The notes beneath the pieces were generated by a model. The model searched no databases. It was not told the origin of the DNA and was given only the letters and a program-made list of their open reading frames with translations. Of a stretch of DNA of 40,667 bases, positions 7,747-15,109 are shown piece after piece (the stretch's first letter is position 1; every line of letters begins with the position of its first letter). The stretch is from positions 1-40,667 of the forward strand of contig JALUXG010000046.1 in the NCBI GenBank assembly GCA_027019085.1, given 5' to 3'. The position numbers were made by a program, and so were the translations under genes. Source of the DNA: Rhodanobacteraceae bacterium. Lineage in GTDB: Bacteria; Pseudomonadota; Gammaproteobacteria; Xanthomonadales; Rhodanobacteraceae.

Positions 7747-9174
7747 ATGCAGAAGCGCTATCCCTACTACCTTGCGAACAAGCCGATGCAGCCGAACGCT
7801 GATCTGGAAGTTCGCGACAAGTATTCCGGGCGCATCGCGACACGCGTGGCCATGCCCGACGACAAGGCCATTGAAAAGGCCATCGCTGCGGCTGTCCGCG
7901 CGGAAAAGCCGATGCGCGAATTCAAGCCCTTCCAGCGGCAGGCCGTGCTCAACCATTGTGTCGAACGCATGAGCGAGCGCAGCGAAGAACTGGCCAAGGC
8001 ACTGTGCGTGGAAGCAGGCAAGCCGATCCACGATGCCAAGGGCGAAGTGACGCGCCTGATCGACACCTTCCGCATTGCCGCGGAACTGGCGCCACAGATC
8101 GGCGGCGAGGTCATCAACCTGGAAATCTCCGAGCGCGCCAAGGGCTACCGCGGATTCACCAAACGCGTTCCGGTCGGCGCCTGCTCGCTCATCACGCCGT
8201 TCAATTTCCCGCTCAACCTGGTCGCGCACAAGGTGGCGCCGGCCATCGCCGCGGGCTGCCCGTTCGTGCTCAAGCCGTCCGAGAAGACGCCAGTCGGGGC
8301 ACTGATCATCGGCGAAGTGCTGGCCGAAACCGACCTGCCCAGGGGCGCATTCTCCGTCCTGCCGGTCACCGGTGACCGCGCCGCGCCATTCGTCGAGGAC
8401 CAGCGCCTGAAACTGCTTTCGTTCACCGGCGGCCAGATCGGCTGGGATCTCAAGTCACGTGCCGGCCGCAAGAAAGTGGTGCTGGAACTGGGCGGCAATG
8501 CCGCGTGCATCGTCGATGCCGACCAGGGTGATCGCCTGGATTTCGTGGTCGACCGTCTGATCTTCGGCGCCTTCTACCAGTCCGGGCAAAGCTGCATCGG
8601 CGTGCAGCGGATCTACGTGCACGAGTCACTGTACGACCAGCTCAAGCGCAAGTTCGTCAACAAGACCCGCAAGCTCAAGGCCGGCGATCCAAAGAAGAAG
8701 GACACCTTCCTCGGCCCGATGATCAGCGCCGATGCCGCCGAACGCCTGCACGGATGGATCCTGGATGCGAAAAAGGCCGGGGCCCGGGTGCTGTGCGGCG
8801 GCAAGCGCAACGGAGCCATGCTCGATGCCACCGTACTGGAAAACGTGCCCGCCGATGCCCAGGTCAGTTGCCAGGAAGCCTTCGGTCCGGTCGCGCTGCT
8901 TGCCCCGTTCCATTCCTTCGACGATGCCATCGCACTCGTCAACGATTCCGAATACGGACTGCAGGCCGGCGTGTTCAGCAACGACCTGACCCACACCTTG
9001 CAGGCGTGGGACCAGCTCGAACAGGGCGGCGTGGTGGTCGGTGACATTCCCAGCTTCCGTGTCGACAACATGCCCTACGGTGGCATCAAGCGCTCGGGAC
9101 TGGGCCGCGAAGGCATCAGATACGCGATCGAGGACATGACCGAACTGCGGCTGATGGTGATCCGGGACGCCTGA
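7747..9174 (+). CDS. NAD(P)-dependent aldehyde dehydrogenase
   Basis: This 475-residue member of the ALDH superfamily should oxidise an aldehyde to an acid (or acyl compound) using NAD(P). The catalytic set is intact: Asn153 in TPFNFPLN, Lys176 in LKPSEKTP, Glu247 in VLELGGNAA, Cys283 in GQSCIGVQRI and a second Glu in CQEAFGPV. The usual FTGS motif reads FTGGQIGW, which may affect the cofactor pocket. The overall look recalls the lactaldehyde/phosphonoacetaldehyde/GAPN-like branch, but I cannot assign the substrate. ATG at 7747 is preceded by AAGGAGATCCCTG. The longer frame upstream overlaps the ThDP gene and is spurious. It is probably cotranscribed with the ThDP enzyme. Confidence 0.93.
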   Translation: MQKRYPYYLANKPMQPNADLEVRDKYSGRIATRVAMPDDKAIEKAIAAAVRAEKPMREFKPFQRQAVLNHCVERMSERSEELAKALCVEAGKPIHDAKGEVTRLIDTFRIAAELAPQIGGEVINLEISERAKGYRGFTKRVPVGACSLITPFNFPLNLVAHKVAPAIAAGCPFVLKPSEKTPVGALIIGEVLAETDLPRGAFSVLPVTGDRAAPFVEDQRLKLLSFTGGQIGWDLKSRAGRKKVVLELGGNAACIVDADQGDRLDFVVDRLIFGAFYQSGQSCIGVQRIYVHESLYDQLKRKFVNKTRKLKAGDPKKKDTFLGPMISADAAERLHGWILDAKKAGARVLCGGKRNGAMLDATVLENVPADAQVSCQEAFGPVALLAPFHSFDDAIALVNDSEYGLQAGVFSNDLTHTLQAWDQLEQGGVVVGDIPSFRVDNMPYGGIKRSGLGREGIRYAIEDMTELRLMVIRDA

Positions 9175-9188
9175 TGCCGGGGCAGTCC

Positions 9189-9209
9189 GCGCACCGCGGC
9201 ACGGTGCGC
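9189..9209 (+). terminator. Intergenic hairpin after the aldehyde dehydrogenase gene
   Basis: GCGCACCG (9189-9196) pairs perfectly with CGGTGCGC (9202-9209) around a five-base loop, 14 bp after the ALDH stop. There is no T-run, so it is not a canonical intrinsic terminator. It may mark an operon boundary or protect the transcript's 3' end. Confidence 0.35.
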
Positions 9210-9343
9210 CAACGCAGGCAAGCCACGGGGTATCATGAGCCTCCCGGTTCATGATCGCCTTGCAGGCGGATCCTGCGGCATGCTGGCGAGCCGGATCGAC
9301 CTTCCCCGCAACATGCGCCCGATGCGGCGTTCCAAGGCAAGGC

Positions 9344-9958
9344 GTGCATACGACCTGGACCCTCGCAAGCGAACATCGGCTCGAGACCGAGATCCGCAAG
9401 AGCCGCTTTCTGGCGCAGGCCGCACCCGTCGACAGTGTGCAGGCTGCCCTGGCATACATCGAGCGTGCAAGCGATGCTGGCGCCAGCCACAACTGCTGGG
9501 CCTACCGCATGGGCCCGGAGTACCGCTTCAGTGACGACGGCGAACCGGGCGGCAGTGCCGGCAAGCCGATACTGCAGGCCATCGAAGGACAGGACATGGA
9601 TGGTGTCGTGGTGGTGGTCAGCCGCTGGTTCGGCGGCACCAAGCTGGGCGTGGGCGGCCTGATACGCGCCTACGGCGGAACCGCAGCCGAATGCCTGCGC
9701 CTGGCACAACGAAAAGCCATCGTCGATACCGTCCGGATCAGCCTGCACCTGGGCTATGCCGAACTGCCGATCCTCAAGGCGCGCACCCGGGACTGGTTGT
9801 TCACCATCGATGACGAACACTTCGGCGCCGATACCGTGCAGTTGCATGCACAGATCGAGCGTAAGCGACTGGCCGAACTCGAATGCCTCGTGCGCGACCT
9901 CACGCGCGGCGCCGGCCGGGTGCACCCCCTGGACACGGAGCCGCGACACCCGTCATGA
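9344..9958 (+). CDS. yigZ: YigZ/IMPACT (UPF0029) family protein
   Basis: Members have an N-terminal ribosomal-protein-S5-like fold (UPF0029) and a C-terminal DUF1949 domain; the E. coli homologue YigZ has 204 residues. The family hallmarks KSRFLAQAAPV, SHNCWAYR, FSDDGEPGGSAGKPIL and SRWFGGTKLGVGGLIRAYG are all present. The molecular role is unresolved; eukaryotic IMPACT regulates translation. I chose the GTG at 9344, which gives 204 residues and lies shortly after AAGGCAAGG. The alternative ATG at 9251 would add 31 residues that do not look like the family. The stop overlaps the start of the ABC transporter (ATGA at 9955-9958). Confidence 0.92.
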   Translation: MHTTWTLASEHRLETEIRKSRFLAQAAPVDSVQAALAYIERASDAGASHNCWAYRMGPEYRFSDDGEPGGSAGKPILQAIEGQDMDGVVVVVSRWFGGTKLGVGGLIRAYGGTAAECLRLAQRKAIVDTVRISLHLGYAELPILKARTRDWLFTIDDEHFGADTVQLHAQIERKRLAELECLVRDLTRGAGRVHPLDTEPRHPS

Positions 9959-11736
9959 ATGCCGCCACCCCCACCTCCGCACCCGGCAAGAACAGTCGTC
10001 CGGGTATCGGCGCATTGCGTCGGCTGTGGCCGTTCATGCGTCCGCACTGGAAACTGGCGCTCGGCTGGCTGGTGTTCCTGGGTATCTCATCGGCATCCAA
10101 CCTGGTGCTGCCCATTGCCGTGCGGCACATGATCAACCACGGGTTCGCGGGGACCGACCCCACCGTCATCAACCGTACTTTCGCAGCCCTGTTTGCCGTG
10201 GCCCTGGTGATCGCACTGGCCACGGCAGCCCGCTTCTACTGCATCACATTGCTTGGCGAACGCTCCCTGGCCACCTTGCGCTCGCGTCTGTACGGCCATC
10301 TGGTACGGCTGGACCTTGGCTTTTACGAGAAGTCGCGCGTGGGCGAACTGATCTCGCGCCTGGGCACGGACACCGAACTGGTGCAGACCCTGGTCGGATC
10401 GGGCATCTCGGTGGCACTGCGCTCGGTGGTGATGCTTCTGGGCGCTACCGTGATGATGATCGTCACCAGCCCGCGCCTGGCTGGTCTGACCGCACTGGTC
10501 ATCCCTGCCGTCATGCTGCCGATTCTCATCTTCGGGCGACGCGTACGACGTCTGTCCCGACACAGCCAGGACCGACTGGCCGATGCGTCCGCCATCGCCA
10601 ATGAAACACTCAATGCCGCCCAGGCCATCAAGGCCTACGCGCGCGAGGACCTGGAAAGCCGCCGCTATGCCGACGCCATCCGCAAGGCGCTGGCCACCGC
10701 ACGCCAGCGCATCGGCATGCGCGCGTTCCTGACCGCCGCGGTCATCACCCTGGTGTTCGGCGCCATTACCCTGGTCCTGTGGGCCGGTGCTCGCGACGTG
10801 CTGAACGGCCAGCTCAATGCCGGCATCCTCGGCCAGTTCGTGCTGTATGCCATTTTTGCCGCCGGTTCGGTCGGCTCGGTAAGCGGTGTCTGGGGCGAGG
10901 TGATGCGTGCATCGGGCGCCATGGAGCGCATTGGCGAGCTGTTCGACGAGCAGGCCCAGGTGCGTTCACCCGAGGCTCCCGTGGTCCTGCCCGGAAGGGC
11001 GCGCGGTGAATTGCACTTCGAGAACGTGGGCTTTCGGTACCCGACACGCCCAGATGCACTGGCCCTGGATAGCCTCGACCTGCATGTTCGTCCGGGCGAG
11101 ACGCTGGCCCTGGTCGGACCTTCGGGGGCCGGAAAAAGCACCGTGTTCGCCCTGCTGCTGCGTTTCTACGATCCGCAGCACGGGCGCATCACCCTCGATG
11201 GCATGGACATTCGCAGTCTGGCACTTGACGACCTGCGTGCCGCGTTCGCGCTGGTACCGCAGGATACCGTGATCTTTGCCGGCAGCGCCGCACAGAACAT
11301 CCGCATCGGCCGCGAGGACGCCAGCGACGAAGCCGTACATGCGGCAGCGGTGGCGGCCGAGGCTGACGGGTTCCTGCGCGCCCTGGACCAGGGCTATGAC
11401 ACCGAACTGGGGGAACGCGGCGTACGGCTGTCTGGCGGTCAGCGCCAACGCATTGCCATTGCTCGCGCGATCCTGCGTGATGCGCCTGTACTGCTGCTCG
11501 ACGAGGCCACCTCCGCGCTCGATGCACAATCGGAAGCAGCCATTCAGCACGCATTGTTGAGACTGGAGAAGAACCGCACAACCCTGGTCATCGCGCATCG
11601 CCTGGCCACCGTGCAGCGTGCCGACCGCATCGTGGTCATGGATGGTGGCCGCATCGTGGCCCAGGGAACACATGAGTCCCTGATGCAGCAAGGCGGCCTG
11701 TATGCGGAGCTGGCCCGACTCCAGTTCACGGCCTGA
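9955..11736 (+). CDS. MsbA-like ABC exporter, fused permease and ATPase
   Basis: This 593-residue half-transporter has six transmembrane segments (about residues 25-320) followed by a nucleotide-binding domain, and would act as a homodimer in the inner membrane. Visible ATPase motifs are Walker A GPSGAGKST (about 390-398), the signature LSGGQRQRIAIARAIL (about 493), Walker B VLLLDEATSAL (about 512) and the switch His in IAHRLATV. It belongs to the lipid/multidrug exporter group, but the substrate cannot be told from sequence. An lpxK neighbour, which would favour true MsbA, is absent. The start at 9955 overlaps the yigZ stop, indicating translational coupling; a longer start at 9883 would lie inside yigZ. 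Confidence 0.93.
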   Translation: MNAATPTSAPGKNSRPGIGALRRLWPFMRPHWKLALGWLVFLGISSASNLVLPIAVRHMINHGFAGTDPTVINRTFAALFAVALVIALATAARFYCITLLGERSLATLRSRLYGHLVRLDLGFYEKSRVGELISRLGTDTELVQTLVGSGISVALRSVVMLLGATVMMIVTSPRLAGLTALVIPAVMLPILIFGRRVRRLSRHSQDRLADASAIANETLNAAQAIKAYAREDLESRRYADAIRKALATARQRIGMRAFLTAAVITLVFGAITLVLWAGARDVLNGQLNAGILGQFVLYAIFAAGSVGSVSGVWGEVMRASGAMERIGELFDEQAQVRSPEAPVVLPGRARGELHFENVGFRYPTRPDALALDSLDLHVRPGETLALVGPSGAGKSTVFALLLRFYDPQHGRITLDGMDIRSLALDDLRAAFALVPQDTVIFAGSAAQNIRIGREDASDEAVHAAAVAAEADGFLRALDQGYDTELGERGVRLSGGQRQRIAIARAILRDAPVLLLDEATSALDAQSEAAIQHALLRLEKNRTTLVIAHRLATVQRADRIVVMDGGRIVAQGTHESLMQQGGLYAELARLQFTA

Positions 11737-11748
11737 TACACCGCGTGC

Positions 11749-11777
11749 AAAAAAACCCCGCGACTGGCGCGGGGTTT
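11749..11777 (-). terminator. Intrinsic terminator for the cold-shock gene
   Basis: A perfect seven-base-pair GC stem (11756-11762 with 11768-11774, loop ACTGG) is followed on the minus strand by a seven-base T-run (A-run 11749-11755 on the plus strand). It lies 25 bp past the csp stop. On the plus strand only TTT follows, so it may also weakly terminate the ABC transporter transcript. Confidence 0.85.
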
Positions 11778-11801
11778 GAGTGTATCGGGTCGCCCTGTCA
11801 G

Positions 11802-12008
11802 TCAGGCAACGGCCGTAACCCCGGACGCCTGTGCGCCCTTGGGTCCTTCCACCACTTCAAAGCTCACGCGCTGCCCCTCTTTGAGGCTGCGAAACCCTTC
11901 CGACGCGATTGCCGAATAATGGACGAATACGTCCTCCCCTCCATCCTCGGGTGCGATAAAACCGAAACCCTTGGCGTCATTGAACCATTTGACCGTACCA
12001 AAACGCAT
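11802..12008 (-). CDS. Cold-shock/CspA-family nucleic-acid-binding protein
   Basis: A 68-residue single cold-shock domain, the standard size for bacterial Csp RNA chaperones that melt secondary structure and act as antiterminators. RNP1 is visible as KGFGFIAPE and RNP2 as DVFVHYSAI. The N-terminus [17 protein letters not shown] is typical. ATG at 12008 was chosen because codons upstream (to 12098) do not resemble the family. A GAGAGG sequence lies upstream as ribosome-binding site. It is monocistronic, with its own candidate promoter and a strong terminator. Which Csp paralogue it is, and whether it is cold-inducible, cannot be told from the sequence. Confidence 0.97.
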   Translation of the reverse strand: MRFGTVKWFNDAKGFGFIAPEDGGEDVFVHYSAIASEGFRSLKEGQRVSFEVVEGPKGAQASGVTAVA

Positions 12009-12087
12009 TGCTCGAAACCTCTCGAATGAACTGGAAGCACCGCATCCCACGTATCCCCCTGGAACGCCCCTGATACGGCACCCGCGC

Positions 12088-12117
12088 AGTATCACCACTT
12101 TTTAACGTCCAGCGCAA
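12088..12117 (-). promoter_or_regulatory. Putative promoter of the cold-shock gene
   Basis: On the minus strand TTGCGC (12117-12112) is followed after 18 bp by GATACT (12093-12088). This would give a leader of roughly 70 nt before the ATG, in keeping with the long leaders of csp genes. Pattern match only. Confidence 0.4.
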
Positions 12118-12173
12118 GTCGCAGAACGCAAAAGCATCCATCCTGATTATCCGCATTACCCGGCCTGGACCGA

Positions 12174-12920
12174 TTACGGCAGACGGGAAAGGATTATCGG
12201 CACATGCGCAGTGGCCGCTTCCAGATGCGCGAAGATTTCCTGCAGGGATATTTCTTCATCCTCGCCACAACCCGCCGCCCAGTTCGCAACCAGGGCAAGG
12301 CAGGCATAGGGCAGCTCCAGTTCACGCGCAAGGACAGCTTCGGGCATGCCGGTCATGCCCACCAGATCGCAGCCGTCGCGACGCATGCGCACAATCTCCG
12401 CGCGTGTTTCAAGGCGCGGGCCCTGGGTGGCACCATAACAACCTCCGTCGACCACAGGCACCTTCGCCCGGGCGGACGCTTCGATCAATGCCGCCCGCAG
12501 CTCGGGGGCATACGGCTCGGTGAAATCCACATGCCTGACCGTTGCACCTTCGGCATCACTGAAGCTGCTGAGACGTCCGTGGGTGTAGTCGATGATCTGG
12601 TCCGGCACGGCAACCGTCCGCGGCGCCATGTCCTCGCGGATGCCGCCCACCGCATTGATGCCGATGACGGCCCGTGCACCCAATTCGTGCAAGGCGAACA
12701 GGTTCGCGCGGTAATTGACACGATGCGGAGCAATCGCGTGCGTTTCGCCATGACGGGCCAGAAAGGCGAACGTGCGTCCGTGCAGACTGCCGCAGACGAT
12801 TTCCGATGATGGCACCCCGTAGGGTGTTGCCAGTGTTTGTTTGCGCAGTCCTTCCAGACCTGGCAGCCGGTAGAGTCCGGTACCGCCGATCACGGCGTAG
12901 TCGATACGTTCCCTGGTCAT
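12174..12920 (-). CDS. S-methyl-5'-thioinosine phosphorylase (MTAP/PNP family)
   Basis: This 248-residue enzyme belongs to the MTAP/PNP class of nucleoside phosphorylases. Motifs include the phosphate loop IGGTGLY, RHGETHAIAPHRVNYRANL, INAVGGIRED and MTGMPEAVLARE. In adenine-specific MTAPs the base pocket near the C-terminus carries Asp (TDYD). Here the equivalent segment reads VANWAAG, with Asn213, as in 6-oxopurine-specific phosphorylases. That supports cleavage of methylthioinosine to hypoxanthine plus methylthioribose-1-phosphate, as known for Pseudomonas aeruginosa PA3004. ATG at 12920 is chosen because the upstream frame overlaps hpt. It directly follows hpt (23 bp gap), whose enzyme would consume the hypoxanthine formed. 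Confidence 0.88.
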   Translation of the reverse strand: MTRERIDYAVIGGTGLYRLPGLEGLRKQTLATPYGVPSSEIVCGSLHGRTFAFLARHGETHAIAPHRVNYRANLFALHELGARAVIGINAVGGIREDMAPRTVAVPDQIIDYTHGRLSSFSDAEGATVRHVDFTEPYAPELRAALIEASARAKVPVVDGGCYGATQGPRLETRAEIVRMRRDGCDLVGMTGMPEAVLARELELPYACLALVANWAAGCGEDEEISLQEIFAHLEAATAHVPIILSRLP

Positions 12921-12943
12921 GCGATTCGAATCCTGCCATTCAA

Positions 12944-13504
12944 TCAGTCGATGGTGTGCAGCGCATGTATGGCCGGAAGGTTCCGACCCTGTTCGTGATA
13001 GTCCATGCCGAATCCGAACACGTAGCGGTCCGGCACGTCTACCCCGTTGAAGTTGGCTTCCAGACCCGCCAGACGACGATCGTGCAGCTTGCGGCACAAG
13101 GTCACCAGCCAGACCCGCCTGGCGCCCAGGCCCATGCAGGCATCACGCACCTCGGCAAGTGTCCTGCCTTCATCGAGGATGTCGTCCACCAGCAGGACGG
13201 TGCGCCCCTCCAGATCCGCCTGCGGCGCGCGCAGCCATTGCAGGGTCTGCCCGCGGGTCTGCCCGCGATAGCGCGTCGCATGCACGTAATCGAATTCGAC
13301 GTCGGTGCGCATCGCCAGCGCCAGTTGCCCGGCAAAGATCAGGCCACCCTGCATGACCGTGAGAAACACCGCGCGCTCGCCGTCCAGCGCCGTATCCAGC
13401 TCCCTGCCCATGACGGCGATGGCCTGCTGTATGGCATCCAGGTCGTACAGCACTTCGGAATGGCGCAGCGCCGCATCGAGCGCATGATGTCGGGATTCGT
13501 TCAT
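12944..13504 (-). CDS. hpt: Hypoxanthine-guanine phosphoribosyltransferase
   Basis: This 186-residue type I phosphoribosyltransferase converts hypoxanthine or guanine plus PRPP to IMP or GMP in purine salvage. The PRPP-binding motif VLLVDDILDEGRTL is intact, and the family's early VMQGGLIFAGQL loop and the C-terminal DRYVFGFGMDY base-binding stretch are present. It overlaps the nagZ stop by four bases (ATGA) and is followed closely by the methylthioinosine phosphorylase. The arrangement suggests coordinated salvage of the purine from methylthioadenosine-derived waste. The call to the Hpt family is firm; the hypoxanthine versus guanine preference is not visible. Confidence 0.95.
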   Translation of the reverse strand: MNESRHHALDAALRHSEVLYDLDAIQQAIAVMGRELDTALDGERAVFLTVMQGGLIFAGQLALAMRTDVEFDYVHATRYRGQTRGQTLQWLRAPQADLEGRTVLLVDDILDEGRTLAEVRDACMGLGARRVWLVTLCRKLHDRRLAGLEANFNGVDVPDRYVFGFGMDYHEQGRNLPAIHALHTID

Positions 13505-14529
13505 GAAAGATCGGCCTCGCTGTCCAGGACGCCCAGTCGGGAAATGAAGGTGTCACGTTGCGGATTGTCCACCAACGCATCCCAGGTACCCGCGACCGTA
13601 CCCCGGAGCGTGATCAGGCGATCGGCCGGACACGGCCTGGCGCCGAGCGTCGACACTGCCGACAGCGCCGGTGCCACCGCCTCGGGCTGGCAGGCAAGCA
13701 CCAGGTCGCAACCGGCGGCAAGATGCGCCTGGACGCGTTCCCCGAGATGTCCGTCGTGCCCGGCGCCGTGCATGCTGATGTCATCGCTGAATACCAGTCC
13801 GTCGAAACCCAGCTCTTCGCGCAGGATCGAACCGATCCAGACCGGCGACTGGCTGGCGGGCACAGTATCCACGCACGGATAGATCACATGCGCCATCATC
13901 ACCGCCTCGACGCCAAGTCCGATGCACTCGACGAACGGGCGCATGTCCCGAGCACGAATGCTCTGCAAAGGCCGTGGATCACTTGCCGTCTCCACATGGG
14001 TGTCGCCGGCCACGCTGCCATGCCCGGGAAAATGCTTGAGCGTCACCGCCATCCCGGCCAGATGCATGCCGCGCACGTAGGCGTCGGCGAGATCGGCCAC
14101 CACGCCGGGGTCGGCATGCAGGGCCCGTGAACCGATCACGCGACTGCCGCGCGCCAGGTCGAGCACCGGGGCAAAACTGATGTCCACGTCCACCGTCCGA
14201 AGCTCGCTGGCCATGACCCAGGCATGTTCCTCGGCCAGTGCCCGGGCCCGCTGCGGATCGCGGTCGTACAGTGCGCCGAGCGCGGCCAAGGGCGGAAGCC
14301 GCGTGAAACCGTCGCCCCGGAAGCGTTGCACGGTCCCGCCTTCCTGATCGACCGCAATCACGAAGCCGGCATCGGTACGTGTGCCACGTAGATCGGCAAT
14401 CAGGTCCTGCAGTTGCGTGCGACAACGGTAGTTGCGCGCAAACAGCACCAGTCCGCTGACCGCATCGGCATGCAGCAGATCGCGTTCGCGGTCTTCGAGT
14501 TCGGTGCCGGCGATGCCGATCATCAGCAT
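13501..14529 (-). CDS. nagZ: Beta-N-acetylhexosaminidase NagZ (GH3)
   Basis: NagZ is the cytoplasmic GH3 enzyme of peptidoglycan recycling; it removes GlcNAc from 1,6-anhydromuropeptides and so shapes AmpR/beta-lactamase signalling in many Gram-negatives. The 342-residue length is standard. Hallmarks are AVDQEGGTVQRFRG, RSFA-like DISFAPVLDLARGSRVIGSR, the flexible loop KHFPGHGSVAGDTH with its general acid/base His, and VFSDDISMHGAGH containing the Asp nucleophile. It begins seven bases inside the CYTH gene's 3' end and overlaps hpt. The start may be ATG at 14529 or the second Met at 14523. Confidence 0.97.
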   Translation of the reverse strand: MLMIGIAGTELEDRERDLLHADAVSGLVLFARNYRCRTQLQDLIADLRGTRTDAGFVIAVDQEGGTVQRFRGDGFTRLPPLAALGALYDRDPQRARALAEEHAWVMASELRTVDVDISFAPVLDLARGSRVIGSRALHADPGVVADLADAYVRGMHLAGMAVTLKHFPGHGSVAGDTHVETASDPRPLQSIRARDMRPFVECIGLGVEAVMMAHVIYPCVDTVPASQSPVWIGSILREELGFDGLVFSDDISMHGAGHDGHLGERVQAHLAAGCDLVLACQPEAVAPALSAVSTLGARPCPADRLITLRGTVAGTWDALVDNPQRDTFISRLGVLDSEADLS

Positions 14530-15053
14530 GCGATGTCCCCTTCCCCGCTGCGCTCGGCCTCAGTCCAGCATGCATACGGATGGGCAATGAGTCCGATGTT
14601 GTAATAACGCGCAAGGTGACTCACTTCCCGCCCGAGCCAGGGTGGACGCGGAAAAGTGGCATCTTCGGAGGGCAGCTCCACTTCGGCAACCACCAGTCCC
14701 TGGTTGTCACCATGGAATTCGTCGATCTCGAACGTCCAGCCGTCACGCTTCACCAGGTGGCGGGTCTTGTCGATGCATCCCCGGCACAGCTCCTGCAGCA
14801 TGGCCGCCGCATCATCGACCGGCAACGGATATTCGTATTCGTCGCGGCGTATGCCGAGGCGGGCCGACTTCACGTTGAGCCAGGCACGATCACCCGCAAC
14901 ACGAACCCGGACCGAGCACCGTGCATGCCCGGACGCGACGGCCGCGGCATCGACCAGATAGCCCTGCTGCATGCGCGTACTGGCAGTCACCTGTTTGCGC
15001 CAGTCCTCGCTGGCAAGCAGGAACTTGCGTTCGATTTCCACGGCCATGGCCAT
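14523..15053 (-). CDS. CYTH-domain protein (inorganic triphosphatase/adenylate-cyclase-like)
   Basis: The 176-residue protein is a stand-alone CYTH domain of the triphosphate tunnel metalloenzyme superfamily. It opens with the diagnostic ExExK motif (EIERKFLL) and contains the further tunnel segments CSVRVRVAGDRAWLNVKS, YEYPLPVDDA, KTRHLVKRDGWTFEIDEFHGDNQGL and VAEVELPSE. Family members hydrolyse inorganic tripolyphosphate or, less often, make cAMP. Small bacterial single-domain members are usually triphosphatases, so that is the more likely role. The start is either Met1 (15053) or Met3 (15047). It overlaps nagZ by seven bases, so it belongs to the same transcript. Confidence 0.9.
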   Translation of the reverse strand: MAMAVEIERKFLLASEDWRKQVTASTRMQQGYLVDAAAVASGHARCSVRVRVAGDRAWLNVKSARLGIRRDEYEYPLPVDDAAAMLQELCRGCIDKTRHLVKRDGWTFEIDEFHGDNQGLVVAEVELPSEDATFPRPPWLGREVSHLARYYNIGLIAHPYACWTEAERSGEGDIAC

Positions 15054-15109
15054 TCCCCGGCAAGACAGTCAGGTATCTGAAGGCGAATTGTCATTCAGCA
15101 TAGGGCAGG

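Noticed and set aside
12806-13882. 358-residue plus-strand ORF opposite hpt and nagZ
   Set aside because: Antisense to two firmly identified genes.
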